Of a stretch of DNA of 64,000 nt, positions 9,292 to 24,002 are shown in pieces. A program made the translations under genes and the position numbers. The stretch is from Pseudomonadales bacterium (lineage in GTDB: Bacteria; Pseudomonadota; Gammaproteobacteria; Pseudomonadales; UBA7239). Under the pieces are notes generated by a model. It had not been told where the DNA came from and made no database searches. It was given only the letters and a program-made list of their open reading frames with translations. Location of the stretch: the NCBI GenBank assembly GCA_041395665.1, contig JAWLAB010000006.1, positions 1 to 64,000 of the forward strand. Reading direction: 5' to 3'. How positions within the stretch are numbered: position 1 is the stretch's first letter; every line of letters begins with the position of its first letter.

Positions 9292-10061
9292 CAAAATAAT
9301 CCTGCGGGGCTTTTGGTCAAAATATCAACGCCATTGGCTGTCACTGCCATGGTGTGTTCCCATTGTGCGGAAAGGCGACCGTCTTTGGTTTCTACGGTCC
9401 AACCATCAGATTTTAATTTGCTGTGTGATTTGCCTGCGTTAATCATCGGCTCGATGGTGAACACCATACCTTCTTTGAGCGTTAAGCCTGTGTCTGGGCG
9501 ACCGTAGTGCAAAATTTGTGGTTCTTCGTGAAACACTTTGCCGATGCCATGACCGCAATATTCGCGCACGATGCTGTAATGATTTTTTTCTGCCAGCGTT
9601 TGAATAGCGTGACCGATGTCGCCGAGTTTGCAGCCGGGTTTGACTAAACGAATCGCAGCCTCCAAACATTCGCGTGTGACTTCCACCAAGCGTTTGGCGT
9701 GCGGCGCAGGCGTGCCAACAAAATACATGCGGCTGGTATCGCCATGCCAACCGTCTTTAATCACGGTGACATCGATATTGATAATGTCACCGTCTTTGAG
9801 GATTTTTTTCTCGGACGGAATGCCGTGACAAATCACTTGATTGACGGATGTGCAAACCGATTTAGGGAAACCGCGATAACCCAAACAAGCGGGAATCGCT
9901 TTTTGTACATTGACGATATGCTCATGGCAGATGCGATCAATTTCTGCGGTGCTGATGCCTGGTTTAACGAATTCACCAATCATGTCGAGCACCTCGGCAG
10001 CCATGCGGCCAGCTTCGCGCATTTGCTCAATTTGCTCAGGAGTTTTGTAAGTGATCGACAT
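9291..10061 (-). CDS. map: Methionine aminopeptidase, type I
   Basis: Cytoplasmic metalloprotease that removes N-terminal Met from new proteins. The five metal ligands are visible in order: D in INIDVTVIKDGWHGD, D in GDTSRMYF, H in EYCGHGIGK, E in FTIEPMIN, and E in AQWEHTMAV. The start was placed at MSITYKTPEQIEQMREAG, giving the usual 256 residues. The open frame extends 118 codons further upstream, but that part shows no family similarity and overlaps the promoter region. It heads the unit map-glnD-dapC-nth. In many gammaproteobacteria rpsB lies divergently beside map; here a nitroreductase gene takes that place. Confidence 0.97.
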   Translation of the reverse strand: MSITYKTPEQIEQMREAGRMAAEVLDMIGEFVKPGISTAEIDRICHEHIVNVQKAIPACLGYRGFPKSVCTSVNQVICHGIPSEKKILKDGDIINIDVTVIKDGWHGDTSRMYFVGTPAPHAKRLVEVTRECLEAAIRLVKPGCKLGDIGHAIQTLAEKNHYSIVREYCGHGIGKVFHEEPQILHYGRPDTGLTLKEGMVFTIEPMINAGKSHSKLKSDGWTVETKDGRLSAQWEHTMAVTANGVDILTKSPAGLF

Positions 10062-10185
10062 AATGCAAGGCTCGTAAAATAACAGACGCTTGAGAGCCAC
10101 CCATTCTACCGTAAGCCCTTCAATTTGCGCGTAGTTTCGGTTTGCGCCATGCTGTACAGCAGAATTTATGTTTATGGAGCGTTGT

Positions 10186-10863
10186 ATGACTGCCATCTCA
10201 ACACCATCCTTTGCCGATGTGATTAAAAGCCGCTTTTCTGTGCGGGCATTCAAGTCTGAACCTGTTCCAAAAAAGGTTCTTGATGAGGTGTTTGGTTTGG
10301 CCAATTGCACACCTTCCAATTGCAATACGCAGCCTTGGGCTGTGCATGTGGCGAGTGGCACCGCGTTAGAAACACTGCGACAAGCGATCCCGCCCTTGAT
10401 GCTCGGCGGTACCACGACGATGGATTTTCCTTACGACGGTCAATACCACGGTGTTTACAAAGAGCGGCAGCGTGAAGCGGCGCGTGTCTTGTTTGAAGCG
10501 ATGGAGATTGCGCGCGAAGACAAAGAAAAACGCGGTGCAGCTTTCATGCGCAATTTTTCATTTTTTGATGCACCGCATGTGGCTTTTTTATTTATGCCAC
10601 AAGAACACAGTTTGCGTGAGGCGATGGATGTGGGGATGTACGCGCAGTCTTTGATGCTGTCTTTAACGGCCTGCGGTTTGGGTAGTTGCCCTCAAACTTC
10701 GCTGGGTTTTCATGCGGATTTAGTGCGCGAAGTCTTAGGTGTGGATGCCAGCTTCAAATTGCTGTTTGGTATTTCATTTGGTTATGTAGACGAAACAGCT
10801 CTCGCCAATCGTTGTCGCACTGCGCGCGCTGCGGTGGATGAGAACACTGTTTTTCATCAATGA
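10186..10863 (+). CDS. Nitroreductase family oxidoreductase
   Basis: FMN-dependent NAD(P)H oxidoreductase of the nitroreductase superfamily, 225 residues. The N-terminal FMN-phosphate-binding element SRFSVRAFKSEPV and ANCTPSNCNTQPW (residues about 36-49), and the C-terminal GLGSCPQTSLGF and FGISFGYVD segments, are characteristic. ATG 10186 is preferred over 10168 because GGAG lies 6 bases upstream of it. Single gene, divergent from map and convergent with rnt. The natural substrate is unknown; these enzymes accept quinones, nitroaromatics and other electrophiles. Confidence 0.88.
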   Translation: MTAISTPSFADVIKSRFSVRAFKSEPVPKKVLDEVFGLANCTPSNCNTQPWAVHVASGTALETLRQAIPPLMLGGTTTMDFPYDGQYHGVYKERQREAARVLFEAMEIAREDKEKRGAAFMRNFSFFDAPHVAFLFMPQEHSLREAMDVGMYAQSLMLSLTACGLGSCPQTSLGFHADLVREVLGVDASFKLLFGISFGYVDETALANRCRTARAAVDENTVFHQ

Positions 10864-10886
10864 AAGAAGTTCACGACTGAAGCGCA

Positions 10887-11555
10887 TCAACGCGCGCTGG
10901 TTTTCTCGCGCCATTGGTTGACGATGTCGCAAAACAAATCCGCCGTTTTTTCGGCATCGTAATCGGCGTGGTGCGCTGCTTTGTTGTCGAAAGTGATATT
11001 GGCAGCTTGGCAGGCGCGTGCTAGTACAGTTTGCCCGTAAGCCAAGCCTGCGAGTGAAACCGTATCCAAACACGAGAATTGATGAAACGGATTTTTCTTC
11101 GTCAATTCACAGCGCAATGTGGCCGCGTTGAGAAAGCCCAAATCAAAATGCGCGTTGTGCGCCACCATAATGGCGCGGGTACACTCGTGTTGTTTTACCG
11201 CTTTTTTAATTTGCGAAAAAATATCACCAAAGGCTTCGGCTTCCGTGACAGCATTGCGCGCAGGGTCATCGGGGTTGATGCCGGTAAACTCCAGTGCCGA
11301 TTGCTCGATATTCGCGCCGGGGAACGGCTGCACGGCGTGAATAATTGTGCGTTCGCGATGCAAATTGCCGTTGTCATCGTAGGCGAGAAAAACAGCAGCG
11401 ACTTCCAAAATGCCATCAGTGTTGTTATTGAAGCCGGTAGTTTCTAGATCGATCACTACCGGTAAAAAGCCGCGAAAACGCGTGCTCAGTGTCGGCAGCG
11501 GCTCAATGTTGGCAAACGCTTCCGCAAAAGAAGAAAACTCTTTTGATTTACTCAT
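10887..11555 (-). CDS. rnt: Ribonuclease T
   Basis: 3'-5' exoribonuclease of the DEDDh family that trims tRNA 3' ends (the CCA turnover step) and other stable RNAs. Exo I motif VVIDLETTGFN near residue 33, Exo II MVAHNAHFDLGFL near 130, and Exo III with the catalytic His in HHADYDAEKTADLF near 195 are all intact. At 222 residues it is close to the family length of about 215. It overlaps pyrC by 4 nt and is translated after it; pyrC-rnt is the common order in pseudomonads. Confidence 0.95.
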   Translation of the reverse strand: MSKSKEFSSFAEAFANIEPLPTLSTRFRGFLPVVIDLETTGFNNNTDGILEVAAVFLAYDDNGNLHRERTIIHAVQPFPGANIEQSALEFTGINPDDPARNAVTEAEAFGDIFSQIKKAVKQHECTRAIMVAHNAHFDLGFLNAATLRCELTKKNPFHQFSCLDTVSLAGLAYGQTVLARACQAANITFDNKAAHHADYDAEKTADLFCDIVNQWREKTSAR

Positions 11556-12595
11556 GCGCGTGCGCCTTGCAGCGACCAGCGCAGCGTGTCGCCTGCCAGC
11601 AGTGGCACGAGTGCTTCATCGCCAAATTGCAGTGAGTTCACCACAGTTTGCTCTTGTTCAATCAGAGTGATGCTGTCTGTGTTGCGTGGCAAGCCATAAA
11701 AATCTGCACCAAAAAAACTGGCAAAGCCTTCTAGCTTGTCTAATTTTCCTGCGCGATCAAACACTTCGGCATACAGTTCCAGTGCGTGCAGTGCGGTGTA
11801 GCAACCCGCGCAGCCACAAGCCGTTTCTTTTTTGTGTTGTGCGTGCGGTGCGGAATCGGTGCCGAGAAAAAACTTTGGATTGCTGCTAGTTGCCGCTTCT
11901 AATAAGGCTTGTTGGTGGATGTCGCGCTTGAGTATTGGCAAACAAAACAGATGCGGGCGTATACCGCCGACCAGCATGTTGTTACGATTGAGTAACAAAT
12001 GATGCGCAGTAATTGTTGCTGCGACTTGTTGCGACGCATCTTTTACAAAAGCAACCGCATCGCGTGTGGTGATGTGTTCCAACACAATTTTTAGCGCGGG
12101 AAAATCGCGCGTCAGTGGTTGTAGCGTGCGCTCAATAAATACCGCTTCGCGATCAAAAATATCGATGTAGTTATCCGTCACTTCGCCGTGTAACAGCAGC
12201 GGCAAGCCTGCTTTTTCCATCGCTGCAATTACGGGGTAAATCTTTTTGATGTCCGTCACGCCAGAGCTTGAGTTGGTGGTGGCGCCAGCGGGGTACAGCT
12301 TGCAGGCGTGCACAAAACCACTGGCTTTGGCGATGGCCATTTCGGCGGGATCGGTGTTATCGGTGAGGTACAACACCATCAGCGGCTCGAAATCAGAACC
12401 CGCAGGGCGCGCGGCATTGATGCGTTCGCGGTAGCTCTGCGCCTCGGCGGTATTGCTCACCGGCGGCACGAGGTTGGGCATCACAATCGCGCGATGAAAC
12501 TGCTGCGCGGCATCCGCCACAGTGCGCGGAAGATACGCTCCATCGCGCAGATGGATGTGCCAGTCGTCGGGGCGGGTAATGGTGAGTGTGCGCAT
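11552..12595 (-). CDS. pyrC: Dihydroorotase
   Basis: Zinc amidohydrolase that closes carbamoyl-aspartate to dihydroorotate in pyrimidine synthesis. The metal-binding DDWHIHLRDG sits near residue 10, the carboxylated Lys in HACKLYPAGAT near 97, zinc His residues in LLLHGEVTD and VLEHITTRDA, and the catalytic Asp in FLGTDSAPHAQHKKE near 250. At 347 residues it is the E. coli PyrC type. It shares ATGA with rnt. Its start lies 47 bp from the left direct repeat of the restriction island, so the gene marks the island's left border. Confidence 0.96.
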   Translation of the reverse strand: MRTLTITRPDDWHIHLRDGAYLPRTVADAAQQFHRAIVMPNLVPPVSNTAEAQSYRERINAARPAGSDFEPLMVLYLTDNTDPAEMAIAKASGFVHACKLYPAGATTNSSSGVTDIKKIYPVIAAMEKAGLPLLLHGEVTDNYIDIFDREAVFIERTLQPLTRDFPALKIVLEHITTRDAVAFVKDASQQVAATITAHHLLLNRNNMLVGGIRPHLFCLPILKRDIHQQALLEAATSSNPKFFLGTDSAPHAQHKKETACGCAGCYTALHALELYAEVFDRAGKLDKLEGFASFFGADFYGLPRNTDSITLIEQEQTVVNSLQFGDEALVPLLAGDTLRWSLQGARA

Positions 12596-12641
12596 AAATT
12601 GAGAGCTAAAAACGGTGCCAGCATGCTAGCCGAAACGGGGG

Positions 12642-12660
12642 GGCGCGGCTATTGCTGGGC
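12642..12660. repeat. 19-bp direct repeat, left boundary of the restriction-modification island
   Basis: GGCGCGGCTATTGCTGGGC here is identical to 21383-21401. The right copy covers the last codons and stop of the secreted-protein gene on the minus strand, while the left copy lies between pyrC and hsdM. A perfect 19-bp match bracketing exactly the type I operon suggests a duplicated target or attachment sequence created when the block entered. No integrase gene lies between the copies. Confidence 0.7.
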
Positions 12661-12709
12661 TACACTAGCGCCCGTGTTGCTGAAGGCGGTGCATAAGGAC
12701 ACGAACACG

Positions 12710-14342
<1,633 letters not shown>

Positions 14343-14353
<11 letters not shown>

Positions 14354-15386
14354 ACCGCTGATCGACAACCACTACACCCCTTGGCTGGCAGCGCTCAAGC
14401 AGCGTTTTCGGCAGGTGCAACTCAAAGCAGCTGTCGCCGTCAACACGGAGCTGTTGCAGTTCTACTGGGAATTGGGCGCAGATATCGTTCGCCAGCAACA
14501 AGACACCCAATGGGGCAGTGGCTTTTTATCGCAACTGAGCCAAGATTTAATGGCAGAGTTCCCTGAGGTAAAAGGCTTTTCCAAGCGCAATCTGGAACAA
14601 ATTCGCCGCTGGTATCTGTATTGGCAAGCGCAGCCCACAATTGCGAAGCAAGCTGCTGCGCAATTGTTCTGCATCCCTTGGTGGCACCATGTACTTATTG
14701 TCAGCAAATGCCAAAGCCATGACGAAGCGCTGTACTACCTGCAACAAACCCGGACTCATGGCTGGAGCCGTGCTGCGCTCACTCATCAAATTGAAAGCGG
14801 CTTATGGCAGCGTGACGGCAAGGCGCTGAATAACTTCGCCCAAACTCTGCCTGCGCCACAGTCCGATCTTGCTGTGCAGGTGCTCAAAGACCCTTACATC
14901 TTTGATTTCTTATCGCTGTCCCCGGAATACAACGAGCGCCAATTAGAAAACGCACTGATTGAGCACATCACCCAGTTTCTGTTGGAGCTGGGCGCGGGCT
15001 TTGCCTACATTGGTCGGCAAGTGCCGTTGCAAGTCGGCGAGCGTGATTTTTTTATAGACCTGCTCTTTTACCATACGCGGCTGCACTGCTATGTGGTGGT
15101 CGAGTTAAAAACCGTTGATTTTGAGCCTGAATTTGCCGGCAAACTCAATTTTTACCTGAAGGCTGTTGATGAACAGCTGTGCAGCGAGCAAGACGCCCCC
15201 AGCATCGGCCTTTTGCTCTGCAAGAGCAAAGACAAATTGGTCGCCGAATACGCCCTATCGGATATCCATAAACCACTCGGTTTAGCCAGCTACCAACTCT
15301 CGCACGAGCTGCCCGATGCCCTTAAAGACAAACTGCCCAGCGTTGAACAGTTGGAGCAAGAATTAAAAGGAGCTGAGCATGAGTAA
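14343..15386 (+). CDS. DUF1016/YhcG family PDDEXK nuclease-domain protein
   Basis: Protein of 347 residues with the two-part layout of the YhcG/DUF1016 family: an N-terminal helical DUF1016_N domain (YWELGADIVRQQQ, then GFLSQLSQDLMAEFPEVKGFSKRNLEQIRRWY) and a C-terminal PD-(D/E)xK-like nuclease domain with FFIDLLFYH and YVVVELK as the Asp and Glu-x-Lys elements. Such genes are often found inside type I R-M operons. Their role there is not settled; DNA cleavage or help in defence is inferred. Translation starts at MANKPL within the last 11 nt of hsdM, so the two are coupled. It ends 71 bp before the HEPN gene. Confidence 0.85.
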
Positions 15387-15456
15387 TCGGGCAGCCGCCA
15401 AGCTGGATGCGGCGATTGAAGCCAACTTGAACGCATTGGGATTTATGGAGATTTGA
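15379..15456 (+). pseudogene. Duplicated hsdM 3'-end remnant (25 codons)
   Basis: A short frame MSNRAAAKLDAAIEANLNAL… overlaps the end of the DUF1016 gene by 8 nt. Bases 15397-15426 are identical over 30 nt to 14297-14326, the penultimate part of hsdM (AKLDAAIEAN). After that the two diverge, ending GFMEI here and GYGK in hsdM. This looks like the tail of a second, slightly different hsdM left behind by recombination. A functional peptide is possible but unsupported. Confidence 0.75.
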
Positions 15457-15457
15457 A

Positions 15458-15889
15458 ATGGCATTGAACACCGAACACCTGCTGCGCACGGCAGCTACAC
15501 TGGAACAGGCGCTATTGGCGATTGAACAGCACAACAACCGGGACGATGTGCTGTTTGATCTTTACCGCAACGCAGCCATCAAAAGTTTTGAGCTGTCGCT
15601 GGAAACGGCAGGCAAGTTATTGCGCAAGGCATTGAAAGCCTACGGCGGCAGCCCGCGCGAGGTGGACAAACTCGTGTTCAACGATGTGTTGCGTCATGCA
15701 GGCAAGCACAGTCTGTTGGATGCCGCTGCCGTGGAACGCTGGTTAGCCTATCGCGCCAACCGCAACAACACCGCGCACGATTACGGCGAAGGCTTTGCCA
15801 ACGAAACCCTCAAACTGCTGCCGCAATATCTGCTGGATGTGCGGCAGTTGGCGCCACAACTACAGGCGGTGTTTGATGCCGCAAATTGA
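15458..15889 (+). CDS. HEPN-domain protein, HepT-like toxin / nucleotidyltransferase substrate-binding protein (HI0074 type)
   Basis: All-helical 143-residue protein of the HI0074-like group. Near residue 105 it carries RNNTAHDY, a match to the R-x4-H-x-Y motif that is the RNase active site of HEPN toxins. The next gene is an MNT nucleotidyltransferase, and its start overlaps this stop, the classic HepT/MntA toxin-antitoxin layout. In characterised pairs the MNT partner AMPylates the HEPN toxin at the motif Tyr. Whether the pair is a free toxin-antitoxin or guards the surrounding R-M operon cannot be decided from sequence. It begins 2 bp after the hsdM-tail remnant. Confidence 0.87.
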   Translation: MALNTEHLLRTAATLEQALLAIEQHNNRDDVLFDLYRNAAIKSFELSLETAGKLLRKALKAYGGSPREVDKLVFNDVLRHAGKHSLLDAAAVERWLAYRANRNNTAHDYGEGFANETLKLLPQYLLDVRQLAPQLQAVFDAAN

Positions 15890-16227
15890 ACTATCACGAC
15901 TGCAACTGCCCGCACACCATTTGCACGCCTTGCAAACCTTGCTGGCGCAGCATGTGCCGCAGGCCGAGGTGTGGGCTTATGGCAGCCGCGTTACCGGCGG
16001 CGCACACGAAGGCAGTGATCTGGATTTGGTGCTGCGCCATCCGGCGGATCTAACGCAAGATGTGGAAGGCTGGGTAGACCTGACAGAAGCCTTGCAGAAA
16101 AGCTTGCTTCCAATACTGGTGGAAGTGCACCTGTGGTCGCGCCTGCCTGCCGCGTTTCACGCCAATATCGAAGCGGCCTATGTGGTGGTGCAGCGCGGCG
16201 GCGTGGCCAAGCTGAAGGAGCTTGGGT

Positions 16228-16238
<11 letters not shown>
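15876..16238 (+). CDS. MNT-type nucleotidyltransferase, MntA-like antitoxin
   Basis: Minimal nucleotidyltransferase of 120 residues. The signature GSRVTGGAHEGSDLDL (GSx10DxD) near residues 34-49 supplies the metal-binding aspartates, and a third acidic position may be in ILVEVHLW. It overlaps the HEPN gene by 14 nt. The expected role is AMP transfer to the HEPN toxin, which neutralises it. Oddity: its last residues VAKLKELGYGE copy the end of HsdM (KELGYGK), and its stop overlaps the hsdS start by 11 nt, the same overlap as hsdM with the DUF1016 gene. The 3' end is therefore probably a recombinant of an MNT gene and an hsdM tail. Confidence 0.87.
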
Positions 16239-17559
<1,321 letters not shown>

Positions 17560-17563
<4 letters not shown>

Positions 17564-18176
17564 CTTTCAATCCGGACATCCATCACCGCCGTTCCGTGCG
17601 TTTGCGAGGCTACGATTACGCCCAAGCCGGGGCGTATTTTGTAACGATTTGCACGCAAAACCGCGAATGTTTGTTTGGTGAAATTGTGGATGGGATGATG
17701 GTGTTGAATGACGCGGGGCGGATGGTCAAGCATTCATGGCAATGGTTGGCCAGCCAATATGATTATGTCGGATTGGATGCATGGGTCGTTATGCCGAATC
17801 ATTTGCATGGCATCATCGTGATTGCCGATGGTGACGGTAGGGGCGGTTCGCGAACCGCCCTAATTGACGGTGATGGTGGATGGCAAGGGCGGTTCGCGAA
17901 CCGCCCTAATTGACGGTGATGGTGATGGCAAGGGCGGTTCGCGAACTGCCCCTACGAACTTGGGCGTTTGATTGGCGCATTCAAAACGGTGTCCACCAAA
18001 CAGATCAACGAAATGCGGCAAACCCTCGGCGCTGTCATCTGGCAACGCAATTATTACGAACACATCATCCGTGACGAAAAATCGTTGGCGAGGATCCGCG
18101 AATACATCGCCAATAACCCGCAGCAATGGGCGCTGGATCGTGAGAATCCAGTGCAATTGATGCAAGGAGAAGGGTA

Positions 18177-18177
<1 letters not shown>
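17560..18177 (+). pseudogene. REP-associated tyrosine transposase (RAYT, Y1/IS200-like), interrupted by its own repeats
   Basis: A GTG at 17560 overlaps the hsdS TGA. The protein begins VTFNPDIHHRRSVRLRGYDYAQAG and continues with FVTICTQNRECLFG, typical of RAYTs. The HUH element MPNHLHGI follows. A 119-bp array of palindromic repeats then brings three in-frame TGA codons (17911, 17917, 17923). Beyond it the same frame resumes with GRLIGAFKTVSTKQIN and WQRNYYEHIIRDE, which includes the catalytic Tyr region, and ends at TAA 18175-18177. That TAA shares bases with the ATG of hsdR. RAYTs process REP elements in single-stranded DNA and are usually domesticated. The stops make this copy most likely inactive. 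Confidence 0.85.
17837..17955. repeat. Tandem array of three REP-like palindromes inside the transposase relic
   Basis: The core GGGCGGTTCGCGAAC recurs at 17841, 17887 and 17932, so the period is 46 then 45 bp. The spacer between cores is built on TTGACGGTGATGG. The first copy has the complete outer left arm (GTAGGGG) and the last the complete outer right arm (CCCCTAC). This suggests one original palindrome that grew by internal duplication. The third copy has one substitution (AACTGCC). The array introduces the TGA codons that break the transposase frame. Confidence 0.85.
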
Positions 18178-21377
<3,200 letters not shown>

Positions 21378-21382
21378 TCGCT

Positions 21383-21401
21383 GGCGCGGCTATTGCTGGG
21401 C
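21383..21401. repeat. 19-bp direct repeat, right boundary of the restriction-modification island
   Basis: Identical copy of 12642-12660, 8,741 bp away. It covers the stop codon and last codons (…LPAQQ) of the minus-strand secreted-protein gene, so this copy is probably the original target and the left copy the duplicate. Confidence 0.7.
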
Positions 21402-22172
21402 AGGCAGCGGGGTGTAGGTGTACTGAATATTCACATCCTGCACTTTGCCTTTGTTGCCGAGGATATTGGATGGGCCTTGGTACACCTGTAGCAGATGGCT
21501 GTCGCGGTCATACGCCAGTTGCAGAGTGGGCAGCGCCCAGCGCGTGAGCACATTGCTGCCGTTCACCAAAAAATAGCGGTAACGCCCGCTGCGCTGCGGG
21601 ATGTCAGTTTGCGCCGCACTGACCTCAGCGATGCTCATGGGTAGGACGACGAGGGGATCGGCAACCACCAGTTTGATCGGCAGTGTTTTGCCTGCCACCA
21701 GCTCGCTCCAATGCTGGCGGATATAGTTGTCGAAGCCTGCGTCGATGCTTGTCTGTGCATCGGGTTCGATCACTTTAGTGGTGCGTTTTTTATCGCCATT
21801 TTGTTGATAAATAAGGAAATATCCTTTGTGCCATTCACTGCCGCTGCGGCGCTGGTGAATCAAATCGTCCAATTGGAATTCCGGCAGCGTGCGCCCACGC
21901 GGGTAGTCAATTTGCTTGCGGGCGAGGGCGCGCCCCTGCGCATCGGTATACAGCACGCTGTGCTGCTGGCGAGTGATGTCGTGCTGCTCGTGGTAGAGCA
22001 GCTGCCCAAGGCTGCCGTCTTTATTGATGGCGGTAGCAATGCCTGCCACGCGCAGCGAGCTGGGCGATGCTTGCGCCTGCGCGTAAGCCATCTCCCCACC
22101 AAAAATGAGCAGCACGGAGAGCAAGGCGGCAAGCGTTGAAAGCATGGCGATGGTTCGTAATGAGATTGGCAT
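21390..22172 (-). CDS. Uncharacterised exported protein
   Basis: I do not recognise the family. The 260-residue protein begins with a clear signal peptide: a hydrophobic stretch at about residues 9-27 and a likely cleavage after AYAQA near residue 33. The mature part is rich in beta-prone segments, with a mixed-charge middle (WHKGYFLIYQQNGDKKRTTKV). A final portion, YFLVNGSNVLTRWALPTLQLAYDRDSHLLQVYQG, recalls the beta-sheet repeats of periplasmic or outer-membrane-associated proteins. No catalytic motif is visible. It is convergent with hsdR, and its 3' end carries the right island repeat. It is divergent from the flavoprotein gene. Confidence 0.75.
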   Translation of the reverse strand: MPISLRTIAMLSTLAALLSVLLIFGGEMAYAQAQASPSSLRVAGIATAINKDGSLGQLLYHEQHDITRQQHSVLYTDAQGRALARKQIDYPRGRTLPEFQLDDLIHQRRSGSEWHKGYFLIYQQNGDKKRTTKVIEPDAQTSIDAGFDNYIRQHWSELVAGKTLPIKLVVADPLVVLPMSIAEVSAAQTDIPQRSGRYRYFLVNGSNVLTRWALPTLQLAYDRDSHLLQVYQGPSNILGNKGKVQDVNIQYTYTPLPAQQ

Positions 22173-22233
22173 GAGTGTAATACAACACGGTGTAGCGGAG
22201 TTTTCGCACGCTGTATAGCCGTATCGTTTCTGG

Positions 22234-22262
22234 TTGACGCTACTGCGTTATTTGCCCATAGT
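22234..22262 (+). promoter_or_regulatory. Possible sigma-70 promoter of the flavoprotein gene
   Basis: TTGACG at 22234-22239, a 17-bp spacer and CATAGT at 22257-22262, 51 bp before the ATG of the FAD protein. The -35 is good and the -10 weak. Confidence 0.35.
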
Positions 22263-22312
22263 CTTTCGTTTTCCGAATAAAATTGTCCGTTTCGCGTGAA
22301 AGGAGTATTGGC

Positions 22313-23968
22313 ATGAAACCACAAGACCCTAATTGGCATTCTGAAATTGAGTCGAGCATGGTGATTGCATCCCCTGACGCGATTCGATGGGATATAGAAA
22401 CGGATGTCTTAGTAGTGGGCGCTGGCTGTGCTGGCGCCAGTGCCGCATTAGAAGCCAAAGCGCACGGCGCAAAAGTGTTGTTGTTGGATCGCTATATCGG
22501 CGGCGGTGCTTCAGCCTTGAGCGGCGGCATCATGTATTACGGCGGCGGCACGAAATATCAAAAACAAGCTGGCTACAACGATACGCCAGACAATATGTAC
22601 AACTATTTGAAGTTGGAAACTTGCGGCGTTGTCAGTGACAGCACGCTGAAAAAATTCTGCGATGAAAGCGTGCAAAACTTGGAATGGTTGGAGCAACATG
22701 GCGTGGGTTTTGAAGCCAGTATGAGCCCCGTGAAAACTTTTTATCCCATCAATAAATATTTTCTGTATTACTCCGGCAATGAATTGGTAAAAGAATACAA
22801 AGATGTGGCGGAATCTGCGCCGCGCGGTCACCGTGTAAAGTGGAATGGTTTTTCGGGTGCGGGTTTGATGAAAGCACTGCTGAAAAGCTGTGATGATTTT
22901 CATGTTGATGTGATGACGCAAAGCCGCGTCACGCAATTAGTGCAAGATGGCAATGGCAATGTGCTCGGCGTCAAAATGTTGCAGATTGCGCCGGAATCCA
23001 AAGCCGCTAAACGCTTTGCTTTGTATTACCAAGTGTTCAGCAAAGTGCGTATGTATTTCCCGCCGCTGGCGAATTGGTTGCGCAAAAACATGAACCTCAT
23101 CGAGCAAGAGCAAACGGTAACGCGTTTAGTGCGCGCTAAAAAAGGCGTGGTATTGTCTGCCGGTGGTTTTGTTTTTAATCGCGCCATGATTAAACATCAC
23201 GCGCCAAAATACGCACCGGGTGCGCCACTCGGTTCGCCAGGCTGTAACGGCAACGGTATTCGTTTGGGTGAAAGTGCAGGCGGTGCCACCGGCAACATGG
23301 CGCGCGGTTCAAGCTGGCGTTTTATCAATCCGCCGAAATCGTGGGTGGAAGGCATCATCGTCAACAGTGCGGGTGAACGCATTGTCAATGAAGCGAGTTA
23401 CGGTGCGCGTATCGGCGAAGCGATGGCAGAGCGACACGACGGCAAAGCCACGCTGATTTTTACGCAAGCGATGTTGAAAGATGTGTTGTTGCAATTGATG
23501 CCAGGAAAAGTGTGGCTGATGTTGCAAACCGCGCCCGCGCTGCTGAGCTTGATGATGAACACCAAGCGTGCAGCAACGCTCGAAGCGCTGGCAGAAAAAA
23601 CGGGCTTGCCTGCATCTACATTGCGTGCCACGGTCGATCGCTACAACGGTTTTGTTGCAGCACAAAATGACGAAGATTTTTATAAATCGACCGATTATTT
23701 GCGCGCTTTAGATCAAGGGCCTTTTTATGCCATGGATGTTTCCGTGGGCAATAAAGTGTTTGTCTGCCCAACCATCACTTTGGGTGGTTTGTTGGTGGAT
23801 GAGCAGACGGGGCAAGTAAAACGCGAAGACGGTTCCATCATGCCGAATCTGTACGCTGCAGGCCGCAGCGCAGTGGGTGTGGCGTCACACTCTTATGTCA
23901 GTGGTTTGTCATTGGCGGATTGTGTTTTTTCCGGTCGTCGCGCTGGCGAGCACATCACCAAATCGTAA
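22313..23968 (+). CDS. FAD-dependent oxidoreductase, 3-ketosteroid dehydrogenase/fumarate reductase-like
   Basis: Flavoprotein of 551 residues. The dinucleotide-binding signature DVLVVGAGCAGASAALEA with the following LLLDR strand is near residues 30-60. The GGASALSGGIMYYGGG segment and the C-terminal ITLGGLLVDEQTG … LYAAGRSAVGVASHSYVSGLSLADCVFSGRRAG complete the FAD fold of the fumarate reductase / 3-oxosteroid 1-dehydrogenase superfamily. The ATG at 22313 has AGGAG 7 bases upstream and is preferred over a start 10 codons earlier. It is followed by cysC, an SDR and an NTF2-like gene on the same strand, so a catabolic or modification role is likely. The exact substrate (steroid-like or other cyclic ketone) is inference. 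Confidence 0.82.
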   Translation: MKPQDPNWHSEIESSMVIASPDAIRWDIETDVLVVGAGCAGASAALEAKAHGAKVLLLDRYIGGGASALSGGIMYYGGGTKYQKQAGYNDTPDNMYNYLKLETCGVVSDSTLKKFCDESVQNLEWLEQHGVGFEASMSPVKTFYPINKYFLYYSGNELVKEYKDVAESAPRGHRVKWNGFSGAGLMKALLKSCDDFHVDVMTQSRVTQLVQDGNGNVLGVKMLQIAPESKAAKRFALYYQVFSKVRMYFPPLANWLRKNMNLIEQEQTVTRLVRAKKGVVLSAGGFVFNRAMIKHHAPKYAPGAPLGSPGCNGNGIRLGESAGGATGNMARGSSWRFINPPKSWVEGIIVNSAGERIVNEASYGARIGEAMAERHDGKATLIFTQAMLKDVLLQLMPGKVWLMLQTAPALLSLMMNTKRAATLEALAEKTGLPASTLRATVDRYNGFVAAQNDEDFYKSTDYLRALDQGPFYAMDVSVGNKVFVCPTITLGGLLVDEQTGQVKREDGSIMPNLYAAGRSAVGVASHSYVSGLSLADCVFSGRRAGEHITKS

Positions 23969-24002
23969 TTATTTTTTATTGAATATTTAGTAGGAGTTTG
24001 AA

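Noticed and set aside
12308..12709. Upstream open extension of the hsdM reading frame
   Set aside because: It is out of the normal HsdM length, lies over pyrC on the opposite strand and the left direct repeat, and a good ribosome site precedes ATG 12710.
17911..17925. Three TGA codons in RAYT as recoding (Sec or Trp)
   Set aside because: The codons fall within duplicated repeat sequence, no recoding structure was seen, and TGA is used as a normal stop by many genes in the window.
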